Program-made: the position numbers and the translations under genes
Shown: piece by piece, positions 43,317 to 55,400 of the stretch
How positions within the stretch are numbered: the stretch's first letter is position 1
How the letters are laid out: every line of letters starts with the position of its first letter
Notes under the pieces: model-generated
Seen by the model: the letters and a program-made list of their open reading frames with translations, nothing else
Database searches by the model: none
Told to the model about the DNA's origin: nothing
Assembly (NCBI GenBank): GCA_009760855.2
Contig: WPIO01000014.1
Span: forward strand, 4,356,001 to 4,420,000
From: Cristatella mucedo
Taxonomy: Eukaryota > Bryozoa > Phylactolaemata > Cristatellidae
Length of the DNA: 64,000 nt
Direction of reading: 5' to 3'

Positions 43317-43422
43317 ACTCCTCTATAAACAAGTTTAGATAGCCAGAAGAAGGCCGGTATATCACAACAGTTAGAGGCATGCTACACTAACGCCGGCATA
43401 AACAAAATTTCACGGCGTATAT

Positions 43423-43522
<100 letters not shown>

Positions 43523-43529
43523 CGCGCTT

Positions 43530-44420
43530 CCTTTGCGGGTTTGCTGCAATGGAAGCACGATCGAATGGTTAGTGGTAGCATGCTAAATAAACAACAGCAA
43601 TAGCATGGTTTCGGGTGACATGCACAGGGTCAGCATGCAAGTACGGTTGGTGGCAGCATGCACAGTGTCAGCACGCACAAGCGCATAAAGGACGAATCAC
43701 GAGGACATGCTGTGATAAATAGATGCGTTTTAGGTTCTTTTTAAACGCGGTTAAGTCAGAAGATGTCTTGACGCATGTCGGAGTAAGTTCCAGGCTTTGG
43801 GAGCATACGAACTAAAGGCACGGTCTCTAAAGAATTTGAGGTTAATACGAGGTATAGGTAAACAATTAAATTTCGAAAATTGGCGGTACAAAGCTTGACC
43901 TGGTGAGGGAGAAGATCTGATAGGTAGGCTGGAGCCAACGAATGAAGGAGCCTAAAAGTGAGTGACAAAACCTTGAAATCGATCCGTTGCTTGACTGGTA
44001 GCCAATAAAAGGGCAGCGAGAAGTGGTGTGATGTGGCAACTGCAACGCTTACAGCGGACAAGCGTAGCTACAGAGTTTTGCTCCAGCTGTAAGCGCCTGA
44101 GTGCACAGGCTGTCAGACAAGCAAGCAGTGAGTTATATAAGTCAAGAAGGGATGTTACAAATGCACGGACCAATTTAGATGTAGTATCCCTGGCTAAATA
44201 AGCCCGAATTTCAGCATTGTTATGTAGCTGAAAGTAGGCAGTCTTTATTGTGGAGCTGATGTGGTCGTCCCAACGAAAGGTCACTTTGTAACACGACACC
44301 TACATTTCGTGCCGATTCAACAGGAAATATGCTGACAGAGCTAATTGTGAGCGCCAACCTTTTTAATTTTTTAATCACACTTGGTTAGCCCATAACTAGT
44401 AAGTTGGTTTAAACGTCATT
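43530..44420 (-). repeat. LINE-A copy, degenerate
   Basis: The reverse 3' UTR (GTGACATGCACAGGGTCAGC) is followed by a decayed C-terminal coding region (frames at 43756-44299: TFRLLHSLAPAYLSDLLPHQ, DTTSKLVRAFVTS) ending near the NDVxTN block at about 44420. Confidence 0.8.
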
Positions 44421-44629
44421 CATTTTAATAAAGTTTGCTGCCATCCATGTAAGGATGTCATCAATTCATGCAGCAAGAGAGTTGAGGGAATTCGACGTGT
44501 TTGAGGGCTGGGAGGGATTAATAAATTAGAACTACAGTTATAGGTCCTAGTCTAGGCACACGTATAGGGTACATGCTATTGATTTGTCTGCTTCCGATCG
44601 GCCGGCTACCTAAGACTCCATCGATATAT
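44421..44629. other. unassigned
   Basis: A short stretch between two LINE-A copies of opposite orientation; part may be diverged LINE RT. Confidence 0.35.
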
Positions 44630-45318
44630 ATCTGTATGCTTACTGGCCTACCAGCATGTGCGATCAGGCGATTGCAGCTGGTGCAAAACTCTGCAGCTAG
44701 GCTTGTCTGTCGTGAGCGTCGCAGTTGCCACATTACTCCACTTCTCGCCGACCTGCACTGGTTACCAGTCAAGCAACGGATTGACTTCAAGGTTTTGTCG
44801 CTCACTTTTAGGTCTCTTCATTCTATGGCTCCAGCCTATCTTTCAGATATACTACCCCATCAGGAAAAGCATCGTACCACTCGCTTTTCGGAATCCAACA
44901 GTCTAGAAATACCTTGTACAAACCTTAAATCCTTTGGAGACCGTGCATTTAGCTCGTATGCTCCCACAGCCTGGAACTCCCTCCCGACCTGCATCAGAAC
45001 ATCCCCTGACCTGACCACATTTAAAAGAAACTTAAAAACATACCTATTTAGGACAGCATTTAGTGGGTCCTTGTGATTCGTCCTCGATGTGCTTATGCGT
45101 GCTGACACTGTTCATGCTGCCACTAACCACATTTGCATGCTGACCCAGTGCATGTAACCCCTAACCATGTTATTCATTTTGTTTGTTTTTCAAGCATGAT
45201 TTTACTTACTATTCTATTGCGTATCACTTTGCAGCAAATGTAAAGCGCCTAGAAAGAGATTAAGTTCTCTGAGGGCGCTTTATCAAGTGCAATATTATTA
45301 TTATTATTATTATTATGC
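44630..45318 (+). repeat. LINE-A 3' portion
   Basis: Coding from LTGLPACAIRRLQLVQNSAA to LFRTAFSGSL (stop about 45076), then the 3' UTR, stem-loop and (ATT)n. It is almost identical to 31290-31956. The start at 44637 is an abrupt 5' truncation. Confidence 0.9.
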
Positions 45319-47035
45319 CTATGCCTTCGATCTTCCGTCGAGAAGTAGACACAGTAGTCACTTTCCCGAACCTGGCCTGGACAGTTCCTGTCCTTCCCTC
45401 GGCTAACGCCATGAGTAAGCTGTTTAGCTTTCACAGCCAATCTTACACATTTGTGATATCAGTACAAAAACAATATGGCGGGTCGGCCGATCATCTCGTA
45501 CTAATCGCTCACAGTAAGAGCAAAAGTCACTCACCATCTGCCAACAACATGACCCCGGCTAACTCGAGGTGAGCTGCACCCTTACGAAAACCTCTCTAGG
45601 AAGTGCCACTCACCGTAGCCGATTGGCTGTTGGCGTTTTCTTTGGCCAAACTCTCCTGCTATCAAGGTTGCAAACCGAAGTCAATCCTAGAACTCCAAGG
45701 AATATTGTGAATGTCGTAGTAGATCCAAAGAGTTCGATAACGATACGCTAGCTTGATCCTATTAACGCAGGCTTACTTCCAAGCTGAAATGCTGATATCG
45801 TCCTGCTGGTAGCCTGCTCAAACTTGGATGCACCTTTATTTGGAGCCGTTGTTGCTGCATTTTGTCCGATCGGCATTCGATACGGGTCAGGAATCCAGGC
45901 CAGCAGGGCCACTGGTTCTGCACGTCCATCATTCAAACCACTGACCGCCATCCTAGCGGAAGTAACACGGTTGGATTGTGGATGCTTGAATCATTTCCTC
46001 AAATAAAGAGATATCATCTACGACAGAGAAACGTTGTGTTATGATTTTTGAACACTTCCTCGCACTGACGGATAGTGGTCAGGCTGTTTTGAGCGGCCGA
46101 CCGGGGCTGCTGTTACGGCGACACACTGATTCTTCATGGCAGATTGATTGGCATGTACCTAAAACGCCAAGGTGCAGGGCGAAAGAGTCCGGGGAAAGAC
46201 TCTAATAGGATCGGTGTCTATAGAGATATCAGCAGCCTCTACAAAAATACTAAATATATGGTCCACATTTAGGTCTCAAAATCCATGAAATTCAAGCTAG
46301 AAATATAATCGTAGCATTGGCGAGTGCTACAGCCTCGGTCTTGTGGTACCTAGCAATTCGGCTCCTAGACTGGCTTGTCATTAAACAAGAGAAACTCAGC
46401 CGGTTCCACACGAGTCTTTGGTATTCTAAGGATCTGCAGTTAAGCATTGTAAGACTGGGTAATCTTAAAGGAGATTCAATGCATCAGTACATTAGCATTA
46501 TCTCTGTGCAATAAAATGCCGAATTGTGGAATACGATACATGTGAAACTGTAGAGCTTCACGTGCGTTGCTACCTGCACGAAAAGCCTTATGCACGTAGC
46601 AGAGCTTGACTGAAAAGACTAGCGAGTGCTCAAGGTTGACAGAAGGGACTAGAACCCGTAGGACTAGCCACCAAGTCGCCACCTCTCAGTTTCAATAGAG
46701 CCGCACTGCCTCTGACCTGATGCCGTAAGATCAGGCAGGCCGGTTACGAAAGCCGACCATGGGCACAGTCAGGTTGTCAGCGAAACTAGATTAAGGCAAG
46801 TCCGATTTAAGCAGCTCTGTCATATTCTATCGGGGGGGAGTCAGAGTCGCAGACGCTTTCTTCTGCTGCCGATCCACTGCTGCCGGAACTTGTGCCGTCA
46901 GTCTCTGCGTCTCAGAGAACTGCTCTGTCCCACAGGGACAGCCTTACACGGACCAACTTTCCGTGCGTGCTCTGTATTGCTGCCACCAGCGCCCAGCACT
47001 CTCTGCTCGAAACTGCTATGTCAGCGCGTGCTCCG
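45319..47035. other. unassigned stretch
   Basis: Frames up to 85 codons, no motif and no repeat that I recognise. Confidence 0.4.
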
Positions 47036-47037
47036 AC

Positions 47038-47040
<3 letters not shown>

Positions 47041-47107
<67 letters not shown>

Positions 47108-47127
47108 AATAGAGAGAGAGAGAGAGA
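47041..47127. repeat. (GA)n microsatellite
   Basis: A nearly pure (AG)n tract. Confidence 0.95.
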
Positions 47128-48609
47128 ACTTTCGTAAAGCCTTGCTAAGGGCGAATGTACTGCAGGGAATGCGAAGCACCAAACACTGGCCTGCCACTTA
47201 TCCTTAAGGATGTGCAGCTATACACACTCGTGACCCAAAGTCTCTACAGGGCGCCATAAGAATTCACGGAATAGCCATTGAACTTTAGCAAAACGAAAGG
47301 TGAGTGTTTATTGTAAATGCTCCAGCGCGAAAAAGGAGCTGCTAATGTCTTGTAGAAATTTGAATGATCTACAAATGAGCACTTTGATTATTCAATAAGT
47401 CTACTGTATGGAGTGCTGCTGTACCGCAGGGAGCTAAGCTCATATCGTCACTTATTCTGTCACCTAATTTAACTTCTTGTGAGTAATTCAAGCGACTCAG
47501 GTGTGTTTGTGTGCGTGTGCGTCGCTGTGTGCTGCTTCAAGATGCTGGCGAGTCTACTTTATTCATTGACTTCATTCGACCAAGTAGAACTTTCTCCCAT
47601 CGGCCCTGACAACTTTATTTCCGCAGTCGGCTAACCAGCGATGTTGAGTAAGAGACACGCGTGACAGCACTTTTTCGCGGTTGAGGAAGGGCTACACCTC
47701 TCATTGGGGTCAGATTGCAAGGGCGTAGCCGGGCAGTTACAACTCAGGCTGCGGCGGTTAAGACCCCTTGAGCTCTGAGCGGTGGAGATTCACACAGAGC
47801 TAACGCCCGAAACCGCTGGTTTATCAAAAAGACACGGCGACCAAGAATAAGGCTAATGGTGAGCCGCTACGATTGTCTGCGGATTGAGAATTACCACTTC
47901 TTTCTTAGATCTGGTTAAAGCGGCCGTTAGAACGGCACGCTATTGGCACGCATGTGACAGTATGCTTTGTGGCGGCACGCGCAGGGCGGTTTTCCAAGTG
48001 GGCTATCATTTCGAACGGGCGAAGCGGTAATTACTTTTTCCAGACGCGGCGTGACCCGGTGACTTTAGCGATGGGCGCTTAAGAAATATTGTCACCTGCA
48101 CGACGGGACACGATCTCGCACCCTCGGGGTGTGCAGTCCGGTACTCCGTCGCGACTACTTTCATTCGAAAACTAACACAGGTGCTTCAACATTTTGGCTT
48201 TACATTTCCAATTACGCGACCGAGTCGAAAAGCGACGAAGTGCGAAAACGAACGGTACGTTTATAATTGCGAATTGGGCGCCAAGCTGCCGCCATTACGC
48301 CCGCCACCGCGGCGATCGGCGACCGTCGGAGAGCGTTTCCGCCTAAATACTCACGCGACTCCGGGCAAATAGGAAGATATTCCCGCGAGCGGTAGGCTGC
48401 AGCCGCTTCCTGGGCGGTAACCGGCGAACGGTTGAAAGCGCCCCGCCCCCGGAGTTGATTAGCGGCAATTCGTTCTCGGCCAGCCTGTGCAGGCGTGCCG
48501 AGCGGCCCTCCTTCGGCGCGCAGCTACGAGCTCTCACGACGGTGTTTCTTTTTATAGCAGCGAGTCGAAATAGGCATTCTGGCGGTGTGATGTCAGCACG
48601 GTAGCTTGA

Positions 48610-48612
<3 letters not shown>
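47128..48612. other. unassigned, CpG-richer towards 48.2-48.6 kb
   Basis: No gene motif. The segment at 48160-48560 is rich in CG dinucleotides and could be regulatory; this is composition only. Confidence 0.35.
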
Positions 48613-48686
<74 letters not shown>

Positions 48687-48703
48687 ACTCTCTCTCTCTC
48701 TCA
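48613..48703. repeat. (CT)n microsatellite
   Basis: (CT)n with one CACTCA interruption. Confidence 0.95.
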
Positions 48704-50329
48704 AATTGGGTTATGCCAATTTCTATAGGAGCTAAACCGTTTTTCCTATAGATTAGTAGGCCTTGAGCTTGAACCGTGAACTTTTTTTACTCTCATCCCT
48801 GTCTAGCTTTTACCTTTCGCCAAAGCCAAGCGACTTTCTTGAAGCTAAGGGTATCACTCGATAGACACAATGGACTAACATTATACGTAGCTTGTGCGTG
48901 CACACGTTCGGGTAGCATATACTTGGGTTGATGCAAAGCGATCCCTGGCATCTAGAATCGAATTCGCTTGTTCAGAGCTATTTTCCAACCTCGACGTTGC
49001 TACTACCTCTTTCGCGGAGGAGCGCCAACGGCTGCTGAAGCCTCGGCTGCTGAAGTCTGAGAGCTCGTGGCTTCTGATCGACTATTTACGACAGTCTTCC
49101 ACGATTAACTAGCATTTCGCGGACCGTAAGTCACCACGCCCGTATCCGATCTATGCGGCTATTGCCCCGAGAGCGGTGGTGATAGCCGTTAAGACGCTTA
49201 CAATGCACCTGTTCGTTTCAGCATTTGTTGGATCTTTGTGATTCGTTCTTCGAGTGCACGTACCTGCTAACACTACGCCTGCAGCTGGTGTACGATACCG
49301 CCAATCTAGAGCTACTGCCCCGAAAGTGGTGCTGATAACCGTTAAGGCTCTTCTATAAAAATGAGGCCGTCGAATTGTATTAATAGAGCCTCGGCAGCAC
49401 AGACTCTTCAGGCAACAGCCAAGCGGGTTATTGTATTAAAAAATCAATGAATTAAAGGACGTGGAAGTTACCCCGCTTTAAATACATTTATTAAAAAATC
49501 TTGAATGTATATTCCAAAAAATTCCGAACTTCGCAGCATCGCACTTCATATTAGCGCGTTGATATATTGAGTACCGGAAGAGGCAACATCTCAGTCTGAT
49601 AGCACTGGCACGTTCGCTTATTCGAAATGCTCAAGAAATGAGAAGCCAGCTTTACAATAAATGTCACTATGCTCTCGAAAAGTTATCCCCTACACGAGCC
49701 TTGGCTAAACAATGGACCCTAAGTTTCCCAATTGCGCTTAAAGCTCCTGAAATACTCTGCAAAATTGATGTTTTCGTAAGACTTTTAATCTTGTTCAATT
49801 CAAACTTAATCAGTAGACTTAAGAAGCTCATCTAGTAAGACTTTTCTGCATTAATCATGGATCATTCGACTGTAATAGCATGGCGATCTCCGAGTACGCC
49901 TTCAAATGGGCGTTTGGGCAGCCGAATGCCTATAACCTGGCAAGAAAAATTGACGCCATTCTAAACGGGTATTCGAAAGGTCAGTGTTTCAAAAATTCTG
50001 ATACACCTCTACCACAAAGCCAAGTAGACTGAATAGGTGACTGACGCGCACGAAGAACTTTATGCAGCGAATTCAAAGCCTGGCCGCCTATGTGCGCTTA
50101 CGCGCTTGTCAACAATGCCTCGTGCCGGTGCACTAGAAAAGCGTAGTTGGGTCAGGAGAACCGTCAAGGGAATACCTAGCGCACAAGTAGTAATCCAAGG
50201 CGGCTCGAGAGAAGACCACCAAGACAGCGTAGGGAGAAGACATCGTTGTCGCCGAGGAAGAATTGTTGCATTGAGAGCAAGAGCGTTGGTCATCAATAGC
50301 CTTTGCAAGAAAAATAGCAGCTGGACTTG
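48704..50329. other. mostly unassigned, two SINE-2 body fragments
   Basis: SINE-2-like bodies lie at 49150-49200 (GAGAGCGGTGGTGATAGCCG) and 49308-49385 (GTGCTGATAACCGTTAAGGC, AAAATGAGGCCGTCGAATTG). The rest shows no feature. Confidence 0.45.
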
Positions 50330-50490
50330 AGGCGAGGAGCGAGGACCAGAGAATGAGCGTGGGGATGCTGCTGCTGAACTACCGAAGCAGTTCAACGTAG
50401 GTACGAAGGACCCGTGTCGGGATGGGCCCTGTAAGTCAGAGTAAGAATTTTGGTGGGTATCCATCGCAGACCAACTGGCAGTAGATACAG
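50330..50490 (-). repeat. LINE-B fragment
   Basis: It parallels 40430-40560 (GTAGGTACGAA, TGTAAGTCAGAGTAAGAA, GGGTATCCATCGCAG), decayed. Confidence 0.65.
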
Positions 50491-50614
50491 GCCTCTACAG
50501 CTAGCCATCACATCCGATCCCTATCCAAGATTAGAAGCTGTCTCCCACAGTGGCTTGTAGAAAAATTTAACTAGCTCCTTAGTTCTGTCTCGGCTTGATT
50601 ATAGTAATTCCCTT

Positions 50615-51355
50615 TTGGCTGGGCTACCAAAGAAAGCTACTATGCCACTACAGCGGACTATGAATATGGCTGCAAGGCTGGTCTTCAAGTCCCAGCGGTT
50701 TGAGCACGTGTCTCCTTTGCTGAAAGAGCTAGGACGGTGGCCGGTTGAGCAAAGGATACAGAGCAAAGTTCTTACGCTGACCCACAAGGCCCGCCACGGC
50801 TTGGCTCCTTCGTACCTAGCTGAACTGCTGCATCAGTTTCAGCCTGTTCGCGCCCTCAGATCCTGTGTGGACAATAAATTCGCTGTCCCATTCCTCCGCT
50901 TAAAGACAGTTGGCGACAGAAGCTTTAGCTCTGCAGGTCCTAGACTGTGGAACTCGCTTCCACAATTCTTACGCAACAACATCTACTCTCCAACTGCCGA
51001 CTATGGCACATCTTTTTCAGCGGTCCTGAACTGCTACTGCTATGCTACTCACTACCTGAACTGCTCTCCTAACTCTGCTATGCTTCCCACTTTCTCTTTG
51101 TTGCGTGAGACGAAGTCTGTTGGCTATATACTACCCCATCAGGCAAAGCATCGTACCACTCGCTTTTCGGAATCCAACAGTCTAGAAATACCTCGTACAA
51201 ACCTTAAATCCTTTGAAGACCGTGCATTTAGCTCGTATGCTCCCACAGCCTGGAACTCCCTCCCGACCTGCATCAGAACATCCCCTGACCTGACCACATT
51301 TAAAAGAAACTTAAAAACATACCTATTTAGGACAGCATTTAGTGGGTCTTTGTGA
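50615..51355 (+). pseudogene. chimeric LINE-B/LINE-A open frame
   Basis: The 246-codon frame is LINE-B C-terminus (to about residue 171, RETKSVGY) continuing in frame into LINE-A C-terminus ([13 protein letters not shown] to LFRTAFSGSL). It arose by a nested insertion and is not a gene, although it is open throughout. Confidence 0.85.
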
Positions 51356-51590
51356 TTCGTCCTCGATGTGCTTATGCGTGCTGACACTGTTCATGCTGCC
51401 ACTAACCACATTTGCATGCTGACCCAGTGCATGTAACCCCTAACCATGTTATTCATTTTGTTTGTTTTTCAAGCATGATTTTACTTACTATTCTATTGCG
51501 TATCACTTTGCAGCAAATGTAAAGCGCCTAGAAAGAGATTAAGTTCTCTGAGGGCGCTTTATCAAGTGCAATATTATTATTATTATTATT
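51128..51590 (+). repeat. LINE-A 3' end nested in LINE-B
   Basis: It starts at TATACTACCCCATCAGG and ends in the stem-loop and (ATT)n. The LINE-B site GGCTACCGAATGCG is split; only about two bases could be duplicated. Confidence 0.85.
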
Positions 51591-51700
51591 ACCGAATGCG
51601 TACCGAAAGCCGCTTAGGCTGTGAGTGCGCTATACAAAACTCTCCTGCGTAACACCCACATGGTCTTTATGACTTTGTGGAGTTACTGACGGAGATGCAT

Positions 51701-52774
51701 TACATCCTTTGCCGAGAGGAATTACGCGACCGAATTCCTTTGATTTAAAGACCAACCAAGGGACAGTACTCAGCTACAGACTACCGGAGATGCTAAGTAG
51801 CTTTTCGTGCAGCTTGGCCAATAGAAAAAGCAGCCGTCTAGCCTCGATTGTATCGCGAAACAAGTAAGATAGTCCACTGGCAATTGCGGCAATTAGCCCA
51901 GCTAATCAAGGGAAGAGGCGCCGCAGCCAGTTGCATTTCTATCTCAATTATCTTCATCTCATTGACAGCCAGTCCGCGCGCCGCTGTTTCCGTCTAGTCG
52001 TTAGTGCCTCTTCAAACCCACTCACACCAAAATGGGTGCCTTTAATCAGGCCTTCTTAGCCAAGGGAGCATCTGTTCAGGTTCTCGTCCGTGACCCACTT
52101 CCTGGAGCCGTCCGGGAGATAACAAATTTGTGAGAATAGATTCCCTTGACGTTATAGAACTCGTGCACTCCTGCAAAAAGGTTCTCACCCGATGACCCGA
52201 TTCCATTTGAAGTTGCATGCCTCGCCAAACAAGTACACGCTGCATGAGATATCATTTGAGTGGAGGAAGCCTAGTAAACCAAGTCAGGTGACGTAGCTTG
52301 GCCAGCCAGTCGTGTATCCTATAAAGGACCAGACGGGCCGGCATAGCGACAGTATGTAATGGCCTATAAGAAACGAGCTGCACGAGACAGTGACGCGGCG
52401 ACAGAGTGTCAAAGAGGGAGGCTACTGCCCGATCGTCATTAATTATTATGATTTGCAATGTCGGGACGAATGAATTATAGCAGGTTTTGGTAAGGAAAGA
52501 GGCAGGGCTTTAAGCTGCAGCCGGTAGTCGCTCAATGCGCATGCCAGTCAGACTATTCTAGAACTTCAACAAGCATTCTAATATATGGTCCAAGGATTAA
52601 TAGTCGCTAAACATAGTACGGTACTCGGAAAATGACGATTGTGTAAGCTACGGTGACAGCTGTATCGTGAGTCTTTCAGAAACGCCTCTTCGGAGTACAT
52701 TTGTTTATTCTCTTGATTACTGCTGCGGCATTGCGTCACGTCTGTCCGAGGAACGTCGCCACGTGAACTGGTGC
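51701..52774. other. unassigned stretch
   Basis: No gene. The plus frame near 52055-52130 (VLVRDPLPGAVREITN) faintly recalls the C-terminal tail of gypsy integrases but is too short to call. Confidence 0.35.
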
Positions 52775-53262
52775 CACTGGTCCGATGGCGGCTTCACTGG
52801 TCCGACGGCTTCACTGGTCCGACGGCTTCACTGTTCCGACGGCTTCACTGTTCCGACGGCTTCACTGGTCCGGCGGCTACACTGGTCCAGCAGCTACACT
52901 GGTCCAACAGCTACACTGGTCCAGCAGCTACACTGGTCCAGCAGCTACACTGGTCCAGCAGCTACACTGGTCCAGCGGCTACACTGGTCCAGCGGCTACA
53001 TTGGTCCAGCGGCTACACTGGTCCAGCGGCTACACTGGTCCAGCGGCTACACTAGTCCAGCAGCTACACTGGTCCAGCGGCTACACTGGTCCAGCGGCTA
53101 CACTGGTCCAGCGGCTACACTGGTCCAGCGGCTACACTGGTCCAGCGGCTACACTGGTCCAGCGGCTACACTAGTCCAGCGGCTACACTGGTCCGACGGC
53201 TACACTAGCCCGACGGTTACATTTGTCCGACGGCGACTTCACTTGTCCGACGGTGCCACTGC
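52775..53262 (+). repeat. 17-bp minisatellite
   Basis: About 26 tandem copies of a 17-bp unit, CACTGGTCC(G/A)(A/G)C(G/A)GCT(T/A). The first units end GACGGCTT and the later ones AGCGGCTA, so the array has expanded in two phases. Because 17 is not a multiple of three and the unit has no stop in any plus frame, all three plus frames are open and encode the same 17-residue cycle. Confidence 0.95.
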
Positions 53263-53754
53263 CCCTCAAAACTGAATTCCGTCTAGTTGCAGCGCCATCA
53301 GTGGTAGCTGGTAATAAATGTGCTGGGTCAACGTGGCAAGATTGGGCCAGATATTCAATGCATTTATATGGATCAGTATGATTTAAGGCTTACTGGGGCA
53401 TTAAGGCAACAAAGCACTCCACATTTACACAATAGCCGGACTACATGATATCGGATAAAGGCCAGGTATTGGCAGCAAATTCTCGGACAAATCTCGCATT
53501 ATTACACGCTCGGAGAAGGCGAGAACTCCCATTAATGCCTTGAGTCCATTTGAACTTTAAATTCACCGATTATTGTAAAAGGACTAACCTATTACTGGTA
53601 AAAAAAAATTCGCGGGAAATTTTAGTGATGCATTACAATGCCCGCCTGAGTGTTCGCTAACCTAGTGATAAGCCCAGCCTAGCGGATGAGTTCGTCCTAC
53701 TACGGGGTAAGGACTTTATACCTCGACCTGAGTAGTGAAGTGCTCGAATCTTAA
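53263..53754. other. unassigned stretch
   Basis: No feature recognised. Confidence 0.35.
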
Positions 53755-54072
53755 TTTCAGTCTCTTCCTGTTTTTGGCCTTGTTATAAGTGAGGCGCTTG
53801 CTTCGCTTTGTCAGCATGAGGTTCATGTACTTCTTCATTCTCTTCATGTTGAAGAGTTTGTTTTATTCGACATTTCTGTTGAGTTACGGCAGTATAGCAC
53901 TGAGCGGCTGTCTGTGCTGCTTGCTTGTCTCTTTGTTGTCGAAGATGGTACGCTTACATATGTTCTACTTAATTTGCTCTTTTTTACTCCCAACCCATTA
54001 CTTCGAAAACTCGCCGGTCCACTATGGTGGGCGGAAAACACAGGTTTTACATACTGTACAGGTTACCTATAG
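53755..54072 (+). CDS. candidate internal exon or gene fragment without ATG
   Basis: A plus-strand frame open for about 105 codons lies between a TTTCAG (53755-53760) and a CAG|GTTACC (54059-54063), so a 301-nt exon at 53761-54061 is possible. The translation includes HEVHVLLHSLHVEEFVLFD, QYSTERLSVLLACLFVVEDG and LRKLAGPLWWAENTGF, which is protein-like in composition. I recognise no family. An overlapping frame beginning with ATG at 53789 is hydrophobic and looks like the out-of-frame shadow. Chance cannot be excluded. Confidence 0.3.
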   Translation, partial: FQSLPVFGLVISEALASLCQHEVHVLLHSLHVEEFVLFDISVELRQYSTERLSVLLACLFVVEDGTLTYVLLNLLFFTPNPLLRKLAGPLWWAENTGFTYCTGYL

Positions 54073-55180
54073 GTTATACGCATTTTCCATATTGGATATA
54101 GAAATCAGCATAAAACCGTGAAAATCACAGAAAACTTGAACTTTACCTTAGAAGGCGGGCCTTAGTGTGCGTCTGCTGACCTAACAGGTGAGACAGTCCC
54201 ACTGACTGCCAAGCTTAAACTTTTTAGCTAAAGGAGTGAGACCAGTATAGGAAAAACACTAAAGCGTATTTGAAAACTGAAATTTAAGAAAATTTTTAGA
54301 AACTGACCGTAAATCTAATTTTGCGAGTTTTTTAGTCACTTCCCGGTAGTTGGTTGTGTGTACTGAACGTACGGGCGTGCTGACCATCTTAAAATTTATA
54401 TTAACTTTATAGTGAGCCGCCGTGTAGAATCGGGGATAGATACTATTTACGCACATCCACTTCTTATTAAAGGCGGGCGCAGCAAAGCATATTCAATTTC
54501 AGCTATTAAAGTGCATTTTGCAACTGCACGTGTACAAATTATCTCCCCTTGCGACATTTTGGCATAACACTCATTCTTGCTGTACCGTCCTAGTAGCACT
54601 ATAAATTTCACAATATTAGCGTGAAGACAGAGGCGAACTTATTAACTAGCTAACCCAGATTTGTATCTGGATTGGTAAGTGCAGTAGAAATCTTTCATGA
54701 GGGCTCAGAGAAGTCGCTCAAAAGTAGAGGCCCACGTCAACATAAAACGCCCGATAGCTAGTTGGGAATCGTGAGATACCGCAGTGACTCTCATCACCAT
54801 CAGCACGGCAAAACTGACGGCAGGTTACGCTCTGGGCCCAGAATGATCGCCGGTGCTATCTACAGCCAGAGATTGCTCTTCAGCCAAATCGCGAGGCTAT
54901 TAATTTCTGCATGCTATCTCACAGTTCAGCTTTACTGGTGTTTTATTCATATACCATCGATTGACCTTATTGGAGCGAGTGACCTTTGGGCACTCCGTCA
55001 AAATGTTTAGCTTCCTTACAATCGCAGCGTGACACTCGCATTCTTCGATAGTCGAGCGTGGACGCCATGCTTTGAATCCTGTGAATACTCATTTTGGTCA
55101 TTGGTCATAATAACGAGCTAAATAGTGCTTCATACGTCAAGAAAGACAGGCTAAAAACACAGTGGATGATTTTTCACAAC
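54073..55180. other. unassigned stretch
   Basis: Short frames only; no feature. Confidence 0.4.
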
Positions 55181-55400
55181 CTATATTTCATCCAGATCTG
55201 CTCCCTTAATTCTTTGGAGTCTGTTGTCCCTCATGTACTCACTTTCCATTTCACCGAGAAGCTTCTGGAATATTTCAAGAAATCTCCATCACTGAAGCTA
55301 TACAAAGATTTCGGAAGTCTCCAAGAAACTGCTGAGTCAGCTTCTCCAAATCTTCAAACTCTTTTCCCCTGCCCATTTCCGCTCTCGAATTTATTGCCAT
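55181..55400 (-). pseudogene. possible broken coding fragment
   Basis: A minus frame from the ATG at 55400 (MAINSRAEMGRGKEFEDLEK) stops at 55275. A second frame from there reads LEIFQKLLGEMESEYMRDNR and stops at 55181. The two look like one charged helical protein with a one-base break. It is purine-rich on this strand, so low-complexity chance is a real alternative. No family recognised. Confidence 0.25.

Larger units (their letters stand above)
50495..51700 (+). repeat. LINE-B 3' part with nested LINE-A tail
   Basis: LINE-B runs from 50495 to 51127 with coding blocks MAARLVFKSQRF, SPLLKELGRWPVEQRI, LAPSYLAELLHQFQPV and SAGPRLWNSLPQFL. A LINE-A 3' fragment interrupts it at 51128-51590 and LINE-B resumes at 51591 with CCGAATGCGTACCGAAAGCC. 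Confidence 0.9.

Noticed and set aside
52775-53262. CRISPR array
   Set aside because: Units are contiguous 17-mers without unique spacers, in animal DNA.
52667-53275. A 202-residue repeat protein gene
   Set aside because: All three frames of the minisatellite are equally open and encode the same cycle, so openness carries no coding evidence.
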